Below are positions 1 to 8,241 of a stretch of 64,000 nt of DNA, piece after piece (the first letter of the stretch is position 1; every line of letters begins with the position of its first letter). This stretch comes from Rhizobium mongolense USDA 1844 (GTDB taxonomy: Bacteria > Pseudomonadota > Alphaproteobacteria > Rhizobiales > Rhizobiaceae), in NCBI RefSeq assembly GCF_000419765.1, contig NZ_ATTQ01000025.1, positions 1 through 64,000 of the forward strand. Reading direction: 5' to 3'. The notes beneath the pieces were generated by a model. That model saw nothing but the letters and a program-made list of their open reading frames with translations. It did no database searches and had not been told where the DNA came from. A program made the translations under genes and the position numbers.

Positions 1-257
1 CCTCGCGGCACACCTTCATCGAGGTGCCAGACATCGCCTTTCGTCGGCGCCTTGCGGCGTATGCGGCGCGCATAATCAAGGCCATGCTTTCGGCACCATC
101 GGCGGATGGTCTCGTAGGAAACGACGATCCCGCGATCGAGCAGCATTTCCTCGACATCGCGCAGGCTCAGATTAAAGCGAAAGTAGAGCCAGACAGCACG
201 GGCTACGATTTCGATCGGATAGCGGTGGTTCTTGTAGGTCGGTGCACCCACGGTCAT
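1..257 (-). CDS. IS6-family transposase, N-terminal part (cut by window edge)
   Basis: The first 85 residues of a DDE transposase are encoded from ATG at 257 to the window edge. The segment contains the conserved IS6 opening 'HRYPIEIVARAVWLYFRF', the 'LSLRDVEEMLLDRG' helix and 'YETIRRWCRKHG', and stops at 'WHLDEG', which carries the first catalytic Asp. The rest of the catalytic domain is outside the window. Nothing seen here is frameshifted. The protein would catalyse replicative transposition of the element. Confidence 0.88.
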   Translation of the reverse strand, partial: MTVGAPTYKNHRYPIEIVARAVWLYFRFNLSLRDVEEMLLDRGIVVSYETIRRWCRKHGLDYARRIRRKAPTKGDVWHLDEGVPR

Positions 258-308
258 GGGTGCGCTGCTACCTCAATTTCCTTACCGCTCAATCAATGTG
301 ACAGAACC
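1..308 (-). mobile_element. IS6-family insertion sequence, end fragment
   Basis: The block holds the 5' part of an IS6-type transposase and ends in a sequence that reads, on the minus strand, GGTTCTGTCACATTGATTG (about 290-308). This matches the usual start of IS6-family terminal inverted repeats (GGTTCTGT or GGCACTGT). The other end lies outside the window, so element size and target duplication cannot be checked. IS6 elements move replicatively through cointegrates, which fits the junction-rich DNA to the right. Family call is good; exact border is within a few bases. Confidence 0.75.
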
Positions 309-1110
309 CTAAATCGCACTCTCCTCGTCGCCACGGGAGCTGTCGAGGTCATAGGCGGCGTGCTGCTGCTCCGGCCGGGCCGGTCGGCCTATCGTGCGCT
401 CTCGATGACAGTGACCAGCGTTGCATCGACGTCATCCGGAATGCTTGCTCTTTGCCGGAGTTGTCTTTTCGCAACAGCTAGTTCATAAGGCTGAAATGTC
501 CCAGACGCGTCTGGTATGGAGGCTTCGGCGCTCGCTGAACGAACTTCTGCTTCCTAGATCGGCGAAACTCGCAAGGAACGGCCAAGATGGGGGCGCGAGG
601 CCGACGTTCACCGATCTAATCTTCATCTCCAATCGGGCGCCCTTGCGAAAGTGGGCCATACTCGCCTTGAAGGGATACGAACCGCCGACGCCCTAAACAA
701 AAAACCTAAGCGCCTGAAAAATAACCCTTTCGCCCATATGCAATTTGCGGAGCTTGTGCCCTCAAAACCTGCCGCTTTTAGCGACGAAAGCGTTCGATTG
801 AGAGCCTCTAACGTAGGCGTTTCGTCGGGGGCCGCCTCTTCTGAGCGGCCGATCCGTGCTCCCTGCACGCGATAGCGGATCGTACAATATTACGCAAAGC
901 ACAGGCCGTAGCCTGGTTCAAGCCGTGGGCGACGTCAGCTATTTACATCGCATGGGACACCTTGAAGCCCGCCGATTTCAACGGGCTACTTCCTCGGCTA
1001 GCCCCATGGTTTCCTATATGTTCTGAAGCTGTGGCTAACCACCACCTCGTCCCCCCGCACGTGTTGCGGGAACCGCAAACCTCTGCCAGCTTCCCGTTTG
1101 GCTGGAGGAC
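309..1110. other. gene-poor junction region beside the IS end
   Basis: No convincing gene is seen in about 800 bases. Around 322-440 a plus-strand reading gives a hydrophobic 'GAVEVIGGVLLLRPG' stretch like the middle of a small DoxX-type membrane protein, but it lacks a start and a proper end, so it is at best a relic cut by the IS. The remaining open frames are short, overlap one another and show no family signature. The segment separates the IS6 end from the CBASS locus. Confidence 0.4.
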
Positions 1111-1197
1111 ATGATGGAGCAGACATTCAAAGCGATCCTCGACTTGATTGCGAAGATCGCCCGCGGTCTCCATAACGAATCCGTTTTAGGTAGGTAG
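1111..1197 (+). CDS. possible 28-aa peptide
   Basis: A GGAGG ribosome-binding site sits just before ATG at 1111, followed by 28 codons and TAG. The peptide is an amphipathic helix with Lys, Asp and Arg spaced among Ile, Leu and Ala, and has no recognised family. It is convergent with cap3 and could be expressed, be a fragment of a longer lost gene, or be chance. Only the good ribosome-binding site supports it. Confidence 0.2.
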   Translation: MMEQTFKAILDLIAKIARGLHNESVLGR

Positions 1198-1211
1198 TTA
1201 ATTGATCCAGC

Positions 1212-1664
1212 TCAAATCACTGGATAAATCGGCTCGATGACGCCAGTTTTACCCCACCCGGCCCACAGCTCCTTCCGTCCAACGATCATGAAAATCACTT
1301 TGCGGTTCTCACGCATCGTGATGTCCCGCCAGGTCGAGCGATCGAGGCTTGACGGCCTGGGGTAGTCCTCAGGATGGCTATGCCATTCTCCAACAAAAGT
1401 CTCTGTACCACCGCTGCTATTCCATGCCGTCATCGCAGCCTTCTGGTGTCCACGATCCTTCCGATCGAAGAGGAACCGCTTCCGGACATCGGATCTTAGC
1501 GGCACGGTGCAGTCCTTGATCTCGATGTGATCTCCGCGGTGGCTCCCGATCAATATTCCACCAGCTTCCCTTTGCCCCTCGTCCCCGACGACGAAGCTCT
1601 GCATGATAGCGAGGACACGTGCGGGCAACAGGACATACGCCTTAGGTCCCATCGCATATATCAT
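1212..1664 (-). CDS. cap3: Cap3-like JAB/MPN isopeptidase of type II CBASS
   Basis: This is a JAB/MPN (JAMM) metalloprotease of about 150 residues. The zinc and catalytic motif is complete: 'GEWHSHP' followed by Ser and Asp in 'PSSLD'. In type II CBASS, Cap3 removes the ubiquitin-like conjugate that Cap2 places on the CD-NTase C-terminus. I chose ATG at 1664 because it overlaps the cap2 stop as ATGA, the usual sign of translational coupling; an upstream start at 1676 is possible. It is the last gene of the minus-strand operon. The gene looks intact although the cyclase and effector of the locus are not. Confidence 0.8.
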   Translation of the reverse strand: MIYAMGPKAYVLLPARVLAIMQSFVVGDEGQREAGGILIGSHRGDHIEIKDCTVPLRSDVRKRFLFDRKDRGHQKAAMTAWNSSGGTETFVGEWHSHPEDYPRPSSLDRSTWRDITMRENRKVIFMIVGRKELWAGWGKTGVIEPIYPVI

Positions 1665-3343
1665 GTCGGGCTGCATGCCGGACAATCTCGGGAAACGGCG
1701 GGATTGCCGTCCTTCACGCTCAGGGCTTGCGAAGGATCGAACAGATGAGAGCGAAAGCGGTGGCCGATCGAGCCCCTCGCCCAAGCTAGTGCCGTTTCAC
1801 AGATCAATGACGCCGCCACGACCGATCTGGTCACCGGGTATGGTATGTACCGAGGGTCGGCGCATTCCATGTTTTCCGCAGTAGTAACCTCGATACCAGC
1901 GCGCATGGTGGGAAAACGGGACGGACCGGACAGTCGTGGTTTGAGACATTTGAGGCATGCACGTCCGCTTTCTCCCGTGAATAGAGATTGCGCCATCGCG
2001 CCGTTTCCGACCAGGTAGCCGAACAGCACCGGCGGCCAAGTCTCCCTGTGTCGAACTGACCTGTCGTTGACGGCGAGCGAGAAGGCCTCCTCCCCCGTGG
2101 CATCGATTATTAGATCATATGGAAGGTTCGATGCATCAAGGATATCCAGGGCATCTCCGGAATGGAAGTCCACCGTCAGCATGGGGAGTTGCTGCTTGAT
2201 GAACTCACAGCACCCCTCCGCTTTGTTCCGGTGGATATACGGTATTCCGAGAAGGTGGCGTCCAAGGTTGGCGGTCCTAAGTTCGTCCTTATCGACGATC
2301 GTAAGTCGACCGTCCATTGCTCCCGCTCCCGATTGGGCGAGTTGGTGAGAGAGGAACCCTCCGATCGTCCCCGCTCCGATTAGCAGAATCCGTTTTCCGT
2401 TTAGGTTCGCCATGTTTCCCATGTTTCGGCTGAAGATGTAGTCTACGTCCGCAGGCAGGCCGAGGGTCGGCTGAATTGGAATTTTCTCGGGCATCCGCGC
2501 GATTATGGAAGGGAGTTTCGTACGCCGAGATTTCTGAAATTCGTCCGTGCGAAGCATCGGGGGCAGCGTGGCGCTGAGTATGAACGTGCCATTGGCGGCC
2601 CGGATTGCGATCCATCGTGTCGGATGCTCGCCTGTAGCGAAGCTCTTCTCGAGAATGCCTACAAGGCCCGGGTCGATCCAGCCAAGCCACGCGTTGAGGT
2701 CCCGGAGGTTTTCGGGAGGCCAGTCCGCATTCGGATTTACGGACAGCGCCGCATCGGTGGATATGACGACGCAATCCTCACCGGGCGGCAACGAAGCACG
2801 ATTGGCGAGGTGGGCTTCGATGAGCCAGGATTCTCCGGCGCATATGACACCAGTCGGCTCGAGCCCCGCGCGTAGATTCAAGAACCGCGCCTTGATTCGC
2901 CCTGCGAAGTTCGCTGGCAGATCCACCAAAAGAAACGAGGACGACCAATAAGCTTGGAATTCGTTTGCGAAATCGATATCGGAAGAGCCACGTACCGCCT
3001 TGCGTATGACGATGTCGGCCTGTTCGAGGCATTGAAGAACCGTCCCGCTAGGGTCGTATCGGTCGAGAATGACAGATCCCTTTGCGTAGTAACAAAGGGA
3101 TCTGGTTTCACCAAGTAGATGCGGCAGACGCCTGCCCGTAACCCGGTACTCTTCTCCAAGATAGATCGGCGGGGCAGAGACGAAATCCAAATCCGTCACG
3201 TCTATTCGGACAGGGACCGCCAAGGCGGTCGGGTCGAGTGTGCCTAGATACACAACCCGCTCGACCGACCAGTCCCGCGTGAAACAGCGCTGCGTCAGCG
3301 CGTCATGGACCTGCCGCCTTGATATTGCATCGCGTTCATCCAC
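1661..3343 (-). CDS. cap2: Cap2-like E2-E1 fusion conjugating enzyme of type II CBASS
   Basis: The 560-residue protein fuses an N-terminal E2-like domain to a C-terminal ThiF/E1 adenylation domain. The E1 part shows the nucleotide loop 'ILLIGAGTIGG', the acidic 'IVDKDEL' and 'DLIIDATG'; cysteines near 'ACLKCLKP' may include the E1 thioester site. In the E2 part, Cys in 'RSLCYY' is the likely E2 cysteine. Cap2 conjugates the CD-NTase C-terminus to target proteins and primes cyclase activity. The GTG start at 3343 overlaps the end of the cyclase gene by 8 bases and excludes the antisense-like low-complexity extension upstream. Length is near normal for Cap2. The gene appears intact. Confidence 0.8.
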   Translation of the reverse strand: MDERDAISRRQVHDALTQRCFTRDWSVERVVYLGTLDPTALAVPVRIDVTDLDFVSAPPIYLGEEYRVTGRRLPHLLGETRSLCYYAKGSVILDRYDPSGTVLQCLEQADIVIRKAVRGSSDIDFANEFQAYWSSSFLLVDLPANFAGRIKARFLNLRAGLEPTGVICAGESWLIEAHLANRASLPPGEDCVVISTDAALSVNPNADWPPENLRDLNAWLGWIDPGLVGILEKSFATGEHPTRWIAIRAANGTFILSATLPPMLRTDEFQKSRRTKLPSIIARMPEKIPIQPTLGLPADVDYIFSRNMGNMANLNGKRILLIGAGTIGGFLSHQLAQSGAGAMDGRLTIVDKDELRTANLGRHLLGIPYIHRNKAEGCCEFIKQQLPMLTVDFHSGDALDILDASNLPYDLIIDATGEEAFSLAVNDRSVRHRETWPPVLFGYLVGNGAMAQSLFTGESGRACLKCLKPRLSGPSRFPTMRAGIEVTTAENMECADPRYIPYPVTRSVVAASLICETALAWARGSIGHRFRSHLFDPSQALSVKDGNPAVSRDCPACSPT

Positions 3344-4257
3344 TCTGCGATCGTCCAACCACCGGAGCCGGCACTTCGTTGCGCGGTTGAGCAAGGATCG
3401 TGATCTTCGCTGCTTCAGCGATGCTGACCAGATCGGGTCTGTCTGGCAGACGCAGTCCAAGAAGCGACTGCATCTCGTTGACCGCTTCCTGGCGATCCGA
3501 AACCGTCGCGGTCGTGTTGCGCAGTTTGTCCGCGAACTCCTTTGCATGACGAGCCGCTACCTTGCGGCCGTCTTCGGTAAGGCGGTTGATGTTTTCGCCG
3601 GGGTCCGTCGGGTTGGCGACTTTGCCCTCTAGGTAGCCGGGTAGTCGCTCGAGCACCATGAGTAGAGTAAGGTCCTCGCGATCGGGAACCAGTGGCCGAC
3701 TCTTTTCTTCGAATGCTCTCCAGGCGCACACCATGAGGAGAACAGATGACACGCCGTCTAGCTCGGGTTTGTGATGGTCCCGCCAAGCCTTTAGGTATCG
3801 GCATATACGGCGCAGTTTTTCGCCGTAGATTTCGACCGCTCCAAGAAACCATGTCTTGATCTTGCGTGGATCGGACACTTTCCAGTCCTCGGCCCGGTGG
3901 GCCAGCAGAACGCTGTCCGAAGGGAGCGCTTCCCAGGTGTCGCGGCGCACGTCTTCGGCGAAAGTTGCGTGCGCCGAAACGGATTTCTCAAGAAGCAAGA
4001 ACTCGACGTCTGGAATGGCATACAACGGGATGTCGATGTGCGCGTTGTGGCTGATCACGAGCCGGCAGCAAGTATCTTTTTCCTTAAAGGTCCAACCCTC
4101 CTCTTCCCCGAGTTGCGTGAGCACAGAATCGACAAACTCAAAGAACATTGCCGACGCCTGGGATGGTCTTGCGCCTTTTACGAACGACAGCGGCAGATAG
4201 CAGCCGTCATCAAGATCCATCTGCTGCTCGGGCGGCCAAGCCGGATCGTTGAGCTTT
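3336..4257 (-). pseudogene. dncV: DncV-like CD-NTase, 5'-truncated
   Basis: The C-terminal two thirds of a DncV-type cGAS/DncV-like nucleotidyltransferase are present: 'QQMDLDDGCYLP' (metal-binding Asp pair), 'KDTCCRLVISHNAHIDIPLYAIP', then 'CRYLKAWRDH' and the helical C-terminal half. In DncV the Gly-Ser nucleotide-binding motif and about 100 residues precede the DLDDG segment. Here that part is missing. Homology stops near 4257, and reading upstream gives only antisense of the patatin fragment. The enzyme would make the cyclic nucleotide that activates the effector; as it stands it should be inactive. It overlaps cap2, as in intact operons. Confidence 0.8.
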
Positions 4258-5034
4258 CTCGAACGTGGAATGGACATCTTTCCTCGGAGCGACTGGAAGC
4301 TGGGCAGACTCCTCGCCAGGCTGAGAAAACCCTTTGGCGCGAAGTATCGAAACATAGAACTACGGCAGGCTGTCGAGGCCGTGATCGGGGATGAAGCACT
4401 GATCGGACACGCCAGAACGAGGCTTCTTGTCCCGGCGGTGAACATGAGCAAAGGACAGATGCAGATGTTCAAGACTCCGCACAACCCGAACTTGGTGAGG
4501 GATCGCCATCTCCTCGCGGCGGATGTCGCCATGGCGACGTCGGCGGCTCCGCTGTTCTTTCCGATGGCTAAGGTCCAGAATTCCAACTACGTTGACGGCG
4601 GCATCGTGGCAAACTCGCCTGATCTCTGCGCCGTCCATGAAGCCATTTATTTCTGCGGGCAGAAAATTGATGATGTTCACGTTCTCAGCATCGGGACTAC
4701 GTCTTCCGAATTCTCGCTTCCGAACTCCATCGGACAGGACATCGGAGCGATCGGTTGGCTAAAGAATGACCGTATACTCTCGACCGTGATGACCACCCAG
4801 CAACAGCTGGTTCACTTCATGATTACCCACCAGTTGAAAGAGAGATACCTCCGGATCGACCATAAGCCGTCAGCGGAACAAACCTCCGATCTCGGGCTGG
4901 ACATCGCCACCGAAAGCCGTCGTGAAACACTTCTTGCACTCGCGGACGCCTCTTACCAAAACATCGCCGCGTCACCTCAGTTGCGCGACTTCCTGAACCA
5001 TCGTCCTGAGCCGATCACCTTTTCGGGCGAGTAG
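4255..5034 (+). pseudogene. capV: CapV-like patatin phospholipase, 5'-truncated
   Basis: About 260 residues of the C-terminal part of a patatin-like phospholipase are read on the plus strand. The catalytic-Asp motif 'YVDGGIVANSP' and the flanking 'DVAMATSAAPLFFP' are clear. The oxyanion glycine-rich loop and the GxSxG serine nucleophile should lie upstream and are absent; the frame begins in unrelated sequence at about 4255 with no good start codon. CapV degrades membranes when it binds the CBASS cyclic nucleotide. In intact operons it lies upstream of dncV on the same strand; here it points away from it, showing a rearrangement and loss of both 5' ends. Confidence 0.8.
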
Positions 5035-5228
5035 AATCCGGAGAGACATACTCGAGCGTTGCTTTCATGATATAACAGCCTCGTCGTTCCTGACCGTTGC
5101 ATTAACGGTAACATCGATGACGAAAAGCAGGCTGTATATTACCTGCGCTTCCGGAAATAAAATCAAGCCATAAACCTATAGCACGCCGTGCCTTGCATTG
5201 GCCTAATCCGACGTGCAATCAATGTACA

Positions 5229-5720
5229 ATGACGGTAGCTGATCCTCGAAAACTTATTGAGCAAGTAGTAACACTTCTAGAGGAGGTCGATGCCATTGCT
5301 GGTAGAGAATTTTCCGGAGTCGGCGTGATCGTGTCGGCGAATCCTGAATCTTTGCCAATCGTTGCGTTACGACCGACCAGCAACCCAATTGACGATGCTG
5401 CAACTGCGACCGTGTTGGCGCGTATCTCGCAACATCGGCATGAGCACCACGACGGCTTTCATGTTTTAACGCCCGACCTCAAGATAAAGAAAATCGCGCA
5501 ATACTTCTCGCCACCGATCGTTCCTTTACTTAACATCGATCGTCAGAAACGCTTTGGAGGACGTTATCTCGCTGCTCTTTTCGGCTCAATGCTCCCAAGC
5601 GTTGTCGCTACTGGGATCGTGAGCCGCGATTTCGGTTTGGCGGTTTTCCAACAGGGGGACGAAAAGTTTTATCGTCCGGCAATCGAAAGCAAATCCAAAT
5701 CTCAGGATGATCCTGAATGA
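5229..5720 (+). CDS. predicted diadenylate-cyclase-like (DisA/DAC-like) protein
   Basis: The 163-residue protein resembles the DAC nucleotide cyclase fold. 'HHDGFHVLTPDLKI' aligns with the DGA motif region of DisA/CdaA ('DGAIVLD..L.I'), 'GGRYLAAL' falls where GTRHRAA is expected, and 'ATGIVSRDFGLAVF' matches the following strand-turn-strand of DAC proteins. The motif residues are not canonical, so the product may be another dinucleotide or activity may be lost. It overlaps the start of the Cap15-like gene by 4 bases, so the pair is translated together, which supports a signal-synthase role. ATG at 5229 is preferred; one at 5193 would add 12 residues. The fold call is by eye. Confidence 0.5.
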   Translation: MTVADPRKLIEQVVTLLEEVDAIAGREFSGVGVIVSANPESLPIVALRPTSNPIDDAATATVLARISQHRHEHHDGFHVLTPDLKIKKIAQYFSPPIVPLLNIDRQKRFGGRYLAALFGSMLPSVVATGIVSRDFGLAVFQQGDEKFYRPAIESKSKSQDDPE

Positions 5721-6454
5721 TCTTTGCCTTAAGTCGGAGCCTTGTCCTAAGCGCATTAGTGATGCTCGTTGTCGCTATTTGCGTTGGGCTTCTCGGTTAC
5801 GGATACGTTGCCAATCCGCACGGTCTCCTCGAATGGTCGTCTAAAATTACATTGCTGATCAGCGTTACATTGGTGTTGCTAGGCATAAGACCAGTGTTCC
5901 GCGTGCTGCACTGGCTTTCCTTCGCAAAATATTGGTGGTTCCCATGGCTTGATGGGGAATGGCGCGCTGAAATCCGGTCTAACTGGCCGAAGGTCGAGCG
6001 TATGTACTCGGCGGCAAAGCGTGAAATTCCGAAGTTCGATTCACTTGCGGGGCCATTTACGAGCGACGACGAATTGGTGACGACGGCCTCAGTGACGATC
6101 GAAACAGGCCTTTTCGACATATCGATCGAAATCACGCCTCACGGGACAGACAAGACCAGTCGCACCCGTTTCGTCCGCCCACGCTGGTCAAAGCCCGACC
6201 GACCTGAACTCAGCTACGTTTATGAGCAAACGGACCCGAATCACCTAGCTCCAACAGACACACGTCAACATTTTGGCGCTGGCATCGTCGAGTATATCGC
6301 AAAGACGGGCGAGTTGTCTGGACACTACTGGACGAACAGGAATGCCGAAGCCGCACTGAACACGGCCGGAACTATCGTGATGCGGCGCGTTGTCACCGCC
6401 GGCTTCATGACGCGGCTATTGAAGCGATTTCAAAAAGAAGGCTCTTGGTTCTGA
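5717..6454 (+). CDS. Cap15-like membrane effector (2TM plus beta-barrel)
   Basis: The 245-residue protein has two transmembrane helices (about 8-30 and 43-65) followed by a cytoplasmic beta-rich domain that opens with 'WFPWLDGEWRAEI' and ends with 'GHYWTNRNAEAALNTAGTIVMRR'. This is the architecture of Cap15 (the SMODS-associated 2TM-beta family), whose barrel binds a cyclic dinucleotide and whose helices then disrupt the inner membrane. ATG overlaps the stop of the cyclase-like gene as ATGA. The pairing with a DAC-like protein rather than a CD-NTase is unusual. A simple membrane protein of unknown role is the alternative. Confidence 0.65.
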   Translation: MIFALSRSLVLSALVMLVVAICVGLLGYGYVANPHGLLEWSSKITLLISVTLVLLGIRPVFRVLHWLSFAKYWWFPWLDGEWRAEIRSNWPKVERMYSAAKREIPKFDSLAGPFTSDDELVTTASVTIETGLFDISIEITPHGTDKTSRTRFVRPRWSKPDRPELSYVYEQTDPNHLAPTDTRQHFGAGIVEYIAKTGELSGHYWTNRNAEAALNTAGTIVMRRVVTAGFMTRLLKRFQKEGSWF

Positions 6455-6494
6455 CGCAGCTTAGTTCGAAGCGCTCTGGTCCAATCCAAGGGGA

Positions 6495-6698
6495 TCACTC
6501 CACAGAGGGGCCGATATCCCACGCAGAAACACAGTCTATTTCAGTATCGCCGCCGACCAGTTCGACGAAGATGCCGACTTGACGCACGAAGTCGAAGGCT
6601 CGCATCCAAGAGCAGGACCAGGCAATGGCTCTGGCCAAGCGCTTCATAGCGTCGAAATTGGTTCTACGGGACTTGGGCACGTTCGGCCGCGAATACAT
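6495..6698 (-). CDS. small hypothetical protein or gene remnant
   Basis: A 67-residue reading frame with the phrase 'AWSCSWMRAFDFVRQVGIFVELVGGDTEIDCVSAW' has real-protein composition, unlike the surrounding frames. No family is recognised. ATG at 6698 lacks an obvious ribosome-binding site, and a GTG at 6710 is possible. It fills most of the 335-base gap between the Cap15-like gene and the secreted-protein gene. It may be the end of a decayed larger gene. Confidence 0.25.
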   Translation of the reverse strand: MYSRPNVPKSRRTNFDAMKRLARAIAWSCSWMRAFDFVRQVGIFVELVGGDTEIDCVSAWDIGPSVE

Positions 6699-6789
6699 TG
6701 CGAGCTTCACAGTGAGGCCGGAGTGTCCGATTAGCGGTATCGCACGACTTACCGGAGAATGCGAATTTCATGACTTAGGGCCAAGTCGA

Positions 6790-7365
6790 CTACTTCATCT
6801 CTTTATAAAGCTCTTCCATCTTGATTTGGTTGGCTATCGGAACCGTTACCACATTCACGACCGGGGCACCGGTCGTTCCAAATCCGATAGTGATGTCACC
6901 GCACGCCTTAAACTGCGCTACCTTTGAAAAAGTATCGAAAATGAGCTTGGAAGACGGCTTATCGACAACAGTGACGTTCTTATCGTTTTCCTCGTAGACC
7001 GTTCCTATTGCGACAAAATTATTGCTCTCGATTTTTGGAATTTGAGCCAGCAGTATGTTGCTCGCATAGGCACAGCTCACGTTGAGCGGATGCGGATTAG
7101 GCGCCGCTCCATCCTCACATTTGAGCGTTGTCCGCTTCAATTTGTTCGTCTCGATCTCGAACGTCGGCCCGTGGCATGGTTTGAACGTCACGGTGGCAGT
7201 TTTCCGAGCTATCACAAAGCCAAATATACCATTGTTTCCGGCGACTTCGAATGGTCCATCGCCGACGACCAACTTAGCAAATTCTTCTTGCGCGAACGCC
7301 GCCCCCGCGCCCATCAGACCTATCGCCACCGCTGCAATGCTATTTCGGGCAATTCTCATTGTCAT
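6790..7365 (-). CDS. secreted protein of unknown function
   Basis: The protein has a clear Sec signal peptide: 'RIARN', a hydrophobic core, then 'GAAFA' with cleavage before 'QEEFAKL'. The mature part of about 165 residues is beta-rich with two to four Cys ('KPCHGPTF', 'LKCEDG', 'VSCAYA', 'KACGDI'), suggesting disulfides in the periplasm. No family is recognised. The ATG at 7365, just before the signal peptide, overlaps the end of the upstream membrane-protein gene, so the two form an operon and probably act together at the envelope. A longer start at 7443 would spoil the signal peptide. Confidence 0.6.
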   Translation of the reverse strand: MTMRIARNSIAAVAIGLMGAGAAFAQEEFAKLVVGDGPFEVAGNNGIFGFVIARKTATVTFKPCHGPTFEIETNKLKRTTLKCEDGAAPNPHPLNVSCAYASNILLAQIPKIESNNFVAIGTVYEENDKNVTVVDKPSSKLIFDTFSKVAQFKACGDITIGFGTTGAPVVNVVTVPIANQIKMEELYKEMK

Positions 7366-7981
7366 TTTCTGGCTTCCTAACCCTGTTGGCGGTGTAGATG
7401 ATGTTTCCATCTTTCCCGACAACGAACATCGTTCCGTAGACACACGGTGATTCCGGGCTTCGACAGAGCAAAAATAATTGTTCTGGCAACCCGATGATTT
7501 GGCGGACTTGCCGCCTGTCGATGCACGCCTTGAACTGCGGATATGGCGGCTTGCTCTGATCGGTTGGACTTAAGACAGGGACTGTCTGCGATTTCTCGCC
7601 GTTCCAAACATAGGTCGCCATCTGATATGCATCCCCCTTAGCAGCCCAGCTAACCACAAAGAGCAGCCCTAATGCGAAGAAGCCAGTGACAACGCTCAGG
7701 AGATTCTTCCGCCAAGCAGGCATCTCCGGAACTAACGTCAGAGCATAGACGAGCGCCGCCAACACCATGACGTATGCAACTACCTTCCAATCCTGCAAAG
7801 GAATGAATGCGTAAACGAGGACCGTCGAAAACGCGATCTCAACCTGTGTAGCGTCAATTCCGAACTCGCCGAGATAGCTAGACAGGTAAGCCCATCCGCT
7901 AAAGTACACGACGGCTACGGGCAGAGCTGCAACGACAGCGTCCACCAATGCAGCTCTCACTGTTGAAGTAGCTTCCCCCAT
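7340..7981 (-). CDS. four-helix membrane protein of unknown function
   Basis: The 213-residue protein has four predicted transmembrane segments (about residues 10-30, 45-60, 65-83 and 90-112), followed by a soluble C-terminal part of about 100 residues with four Cys ('FKACIDRR', 'LLCRSPESPCVYG', 'NENCPK'). The last part contains 'FVVGKDGNIIYTANRV', reminiscent of beta-strand repeats. No family is recognised. It is first in a two-gene operon with the secreted protein that follows. Confidence 0.55.
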   Translation of the reverse strand: MGEATSTVRAALVDAVVAALPVAVVYFSGWAYLSSYLGEFGIDATQVEIAFSTVLVYAFIPLQDWKVVAYVMVLAALVYALTLVPEMPAWRKNLLSVVTGFFALGLLFVVSWAAKGDAYQMATYVWNGEKSQTVPVLSPTDQSKPPYPQFKACIDRRQVRQIIGLPEQLFLLCRSPESPCVYGTMFVVGKDGNIIYTANRVRKPENDNENCPK

Positions 7982-8241
7982 AAGATGAAATTATCATGGG
8001 TAACGTCCTCAAGGTAGACGCCGTTTCGCTTTTTCCACCGGACGCGAATAAGCACAACGGGTCCGTATCGCCACACCCCGTGCGTCGTCCTACGACCTCC
8101 TACGAGGACACCGAGCCTTGTCTGGGTCTAAGATTTTACATGGCTAGAGTATTTCCGCAGCTGGCTGAGCCGCCCGCCCGCCGGCAGCTTATTCCGAATT
8201 AGAACGCGGATATCCTACACTTTGCGCGTACGACTGCGACC
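7982..8241. other. intergenic region between two minus-strand units
   Basis: No gene is supported. The segment holds the probable promoter of the membrane/secreted protein operon at its left side and the 3' end of the ATPase-subtilase operon at its right side. No clear terminator hairpin was identified by eye. Confidence 0.3.

Noticed and set aside
322..440. DoxX-like membrane-protein piece
   Set aside because: Only one hydrophobic stretch, no start or end in frame; too short to call as a gene or even a sure relic.
3336..4586. A 416-codon open frame suggesting a CD-NTase with a novel N-terminal domain
   Set aside because: The first ~110 codons are the antisense of the patatin fragment (DGG region), have no conserved features, and lack the Gly-Ser motif expected just before the DLDDG segment.
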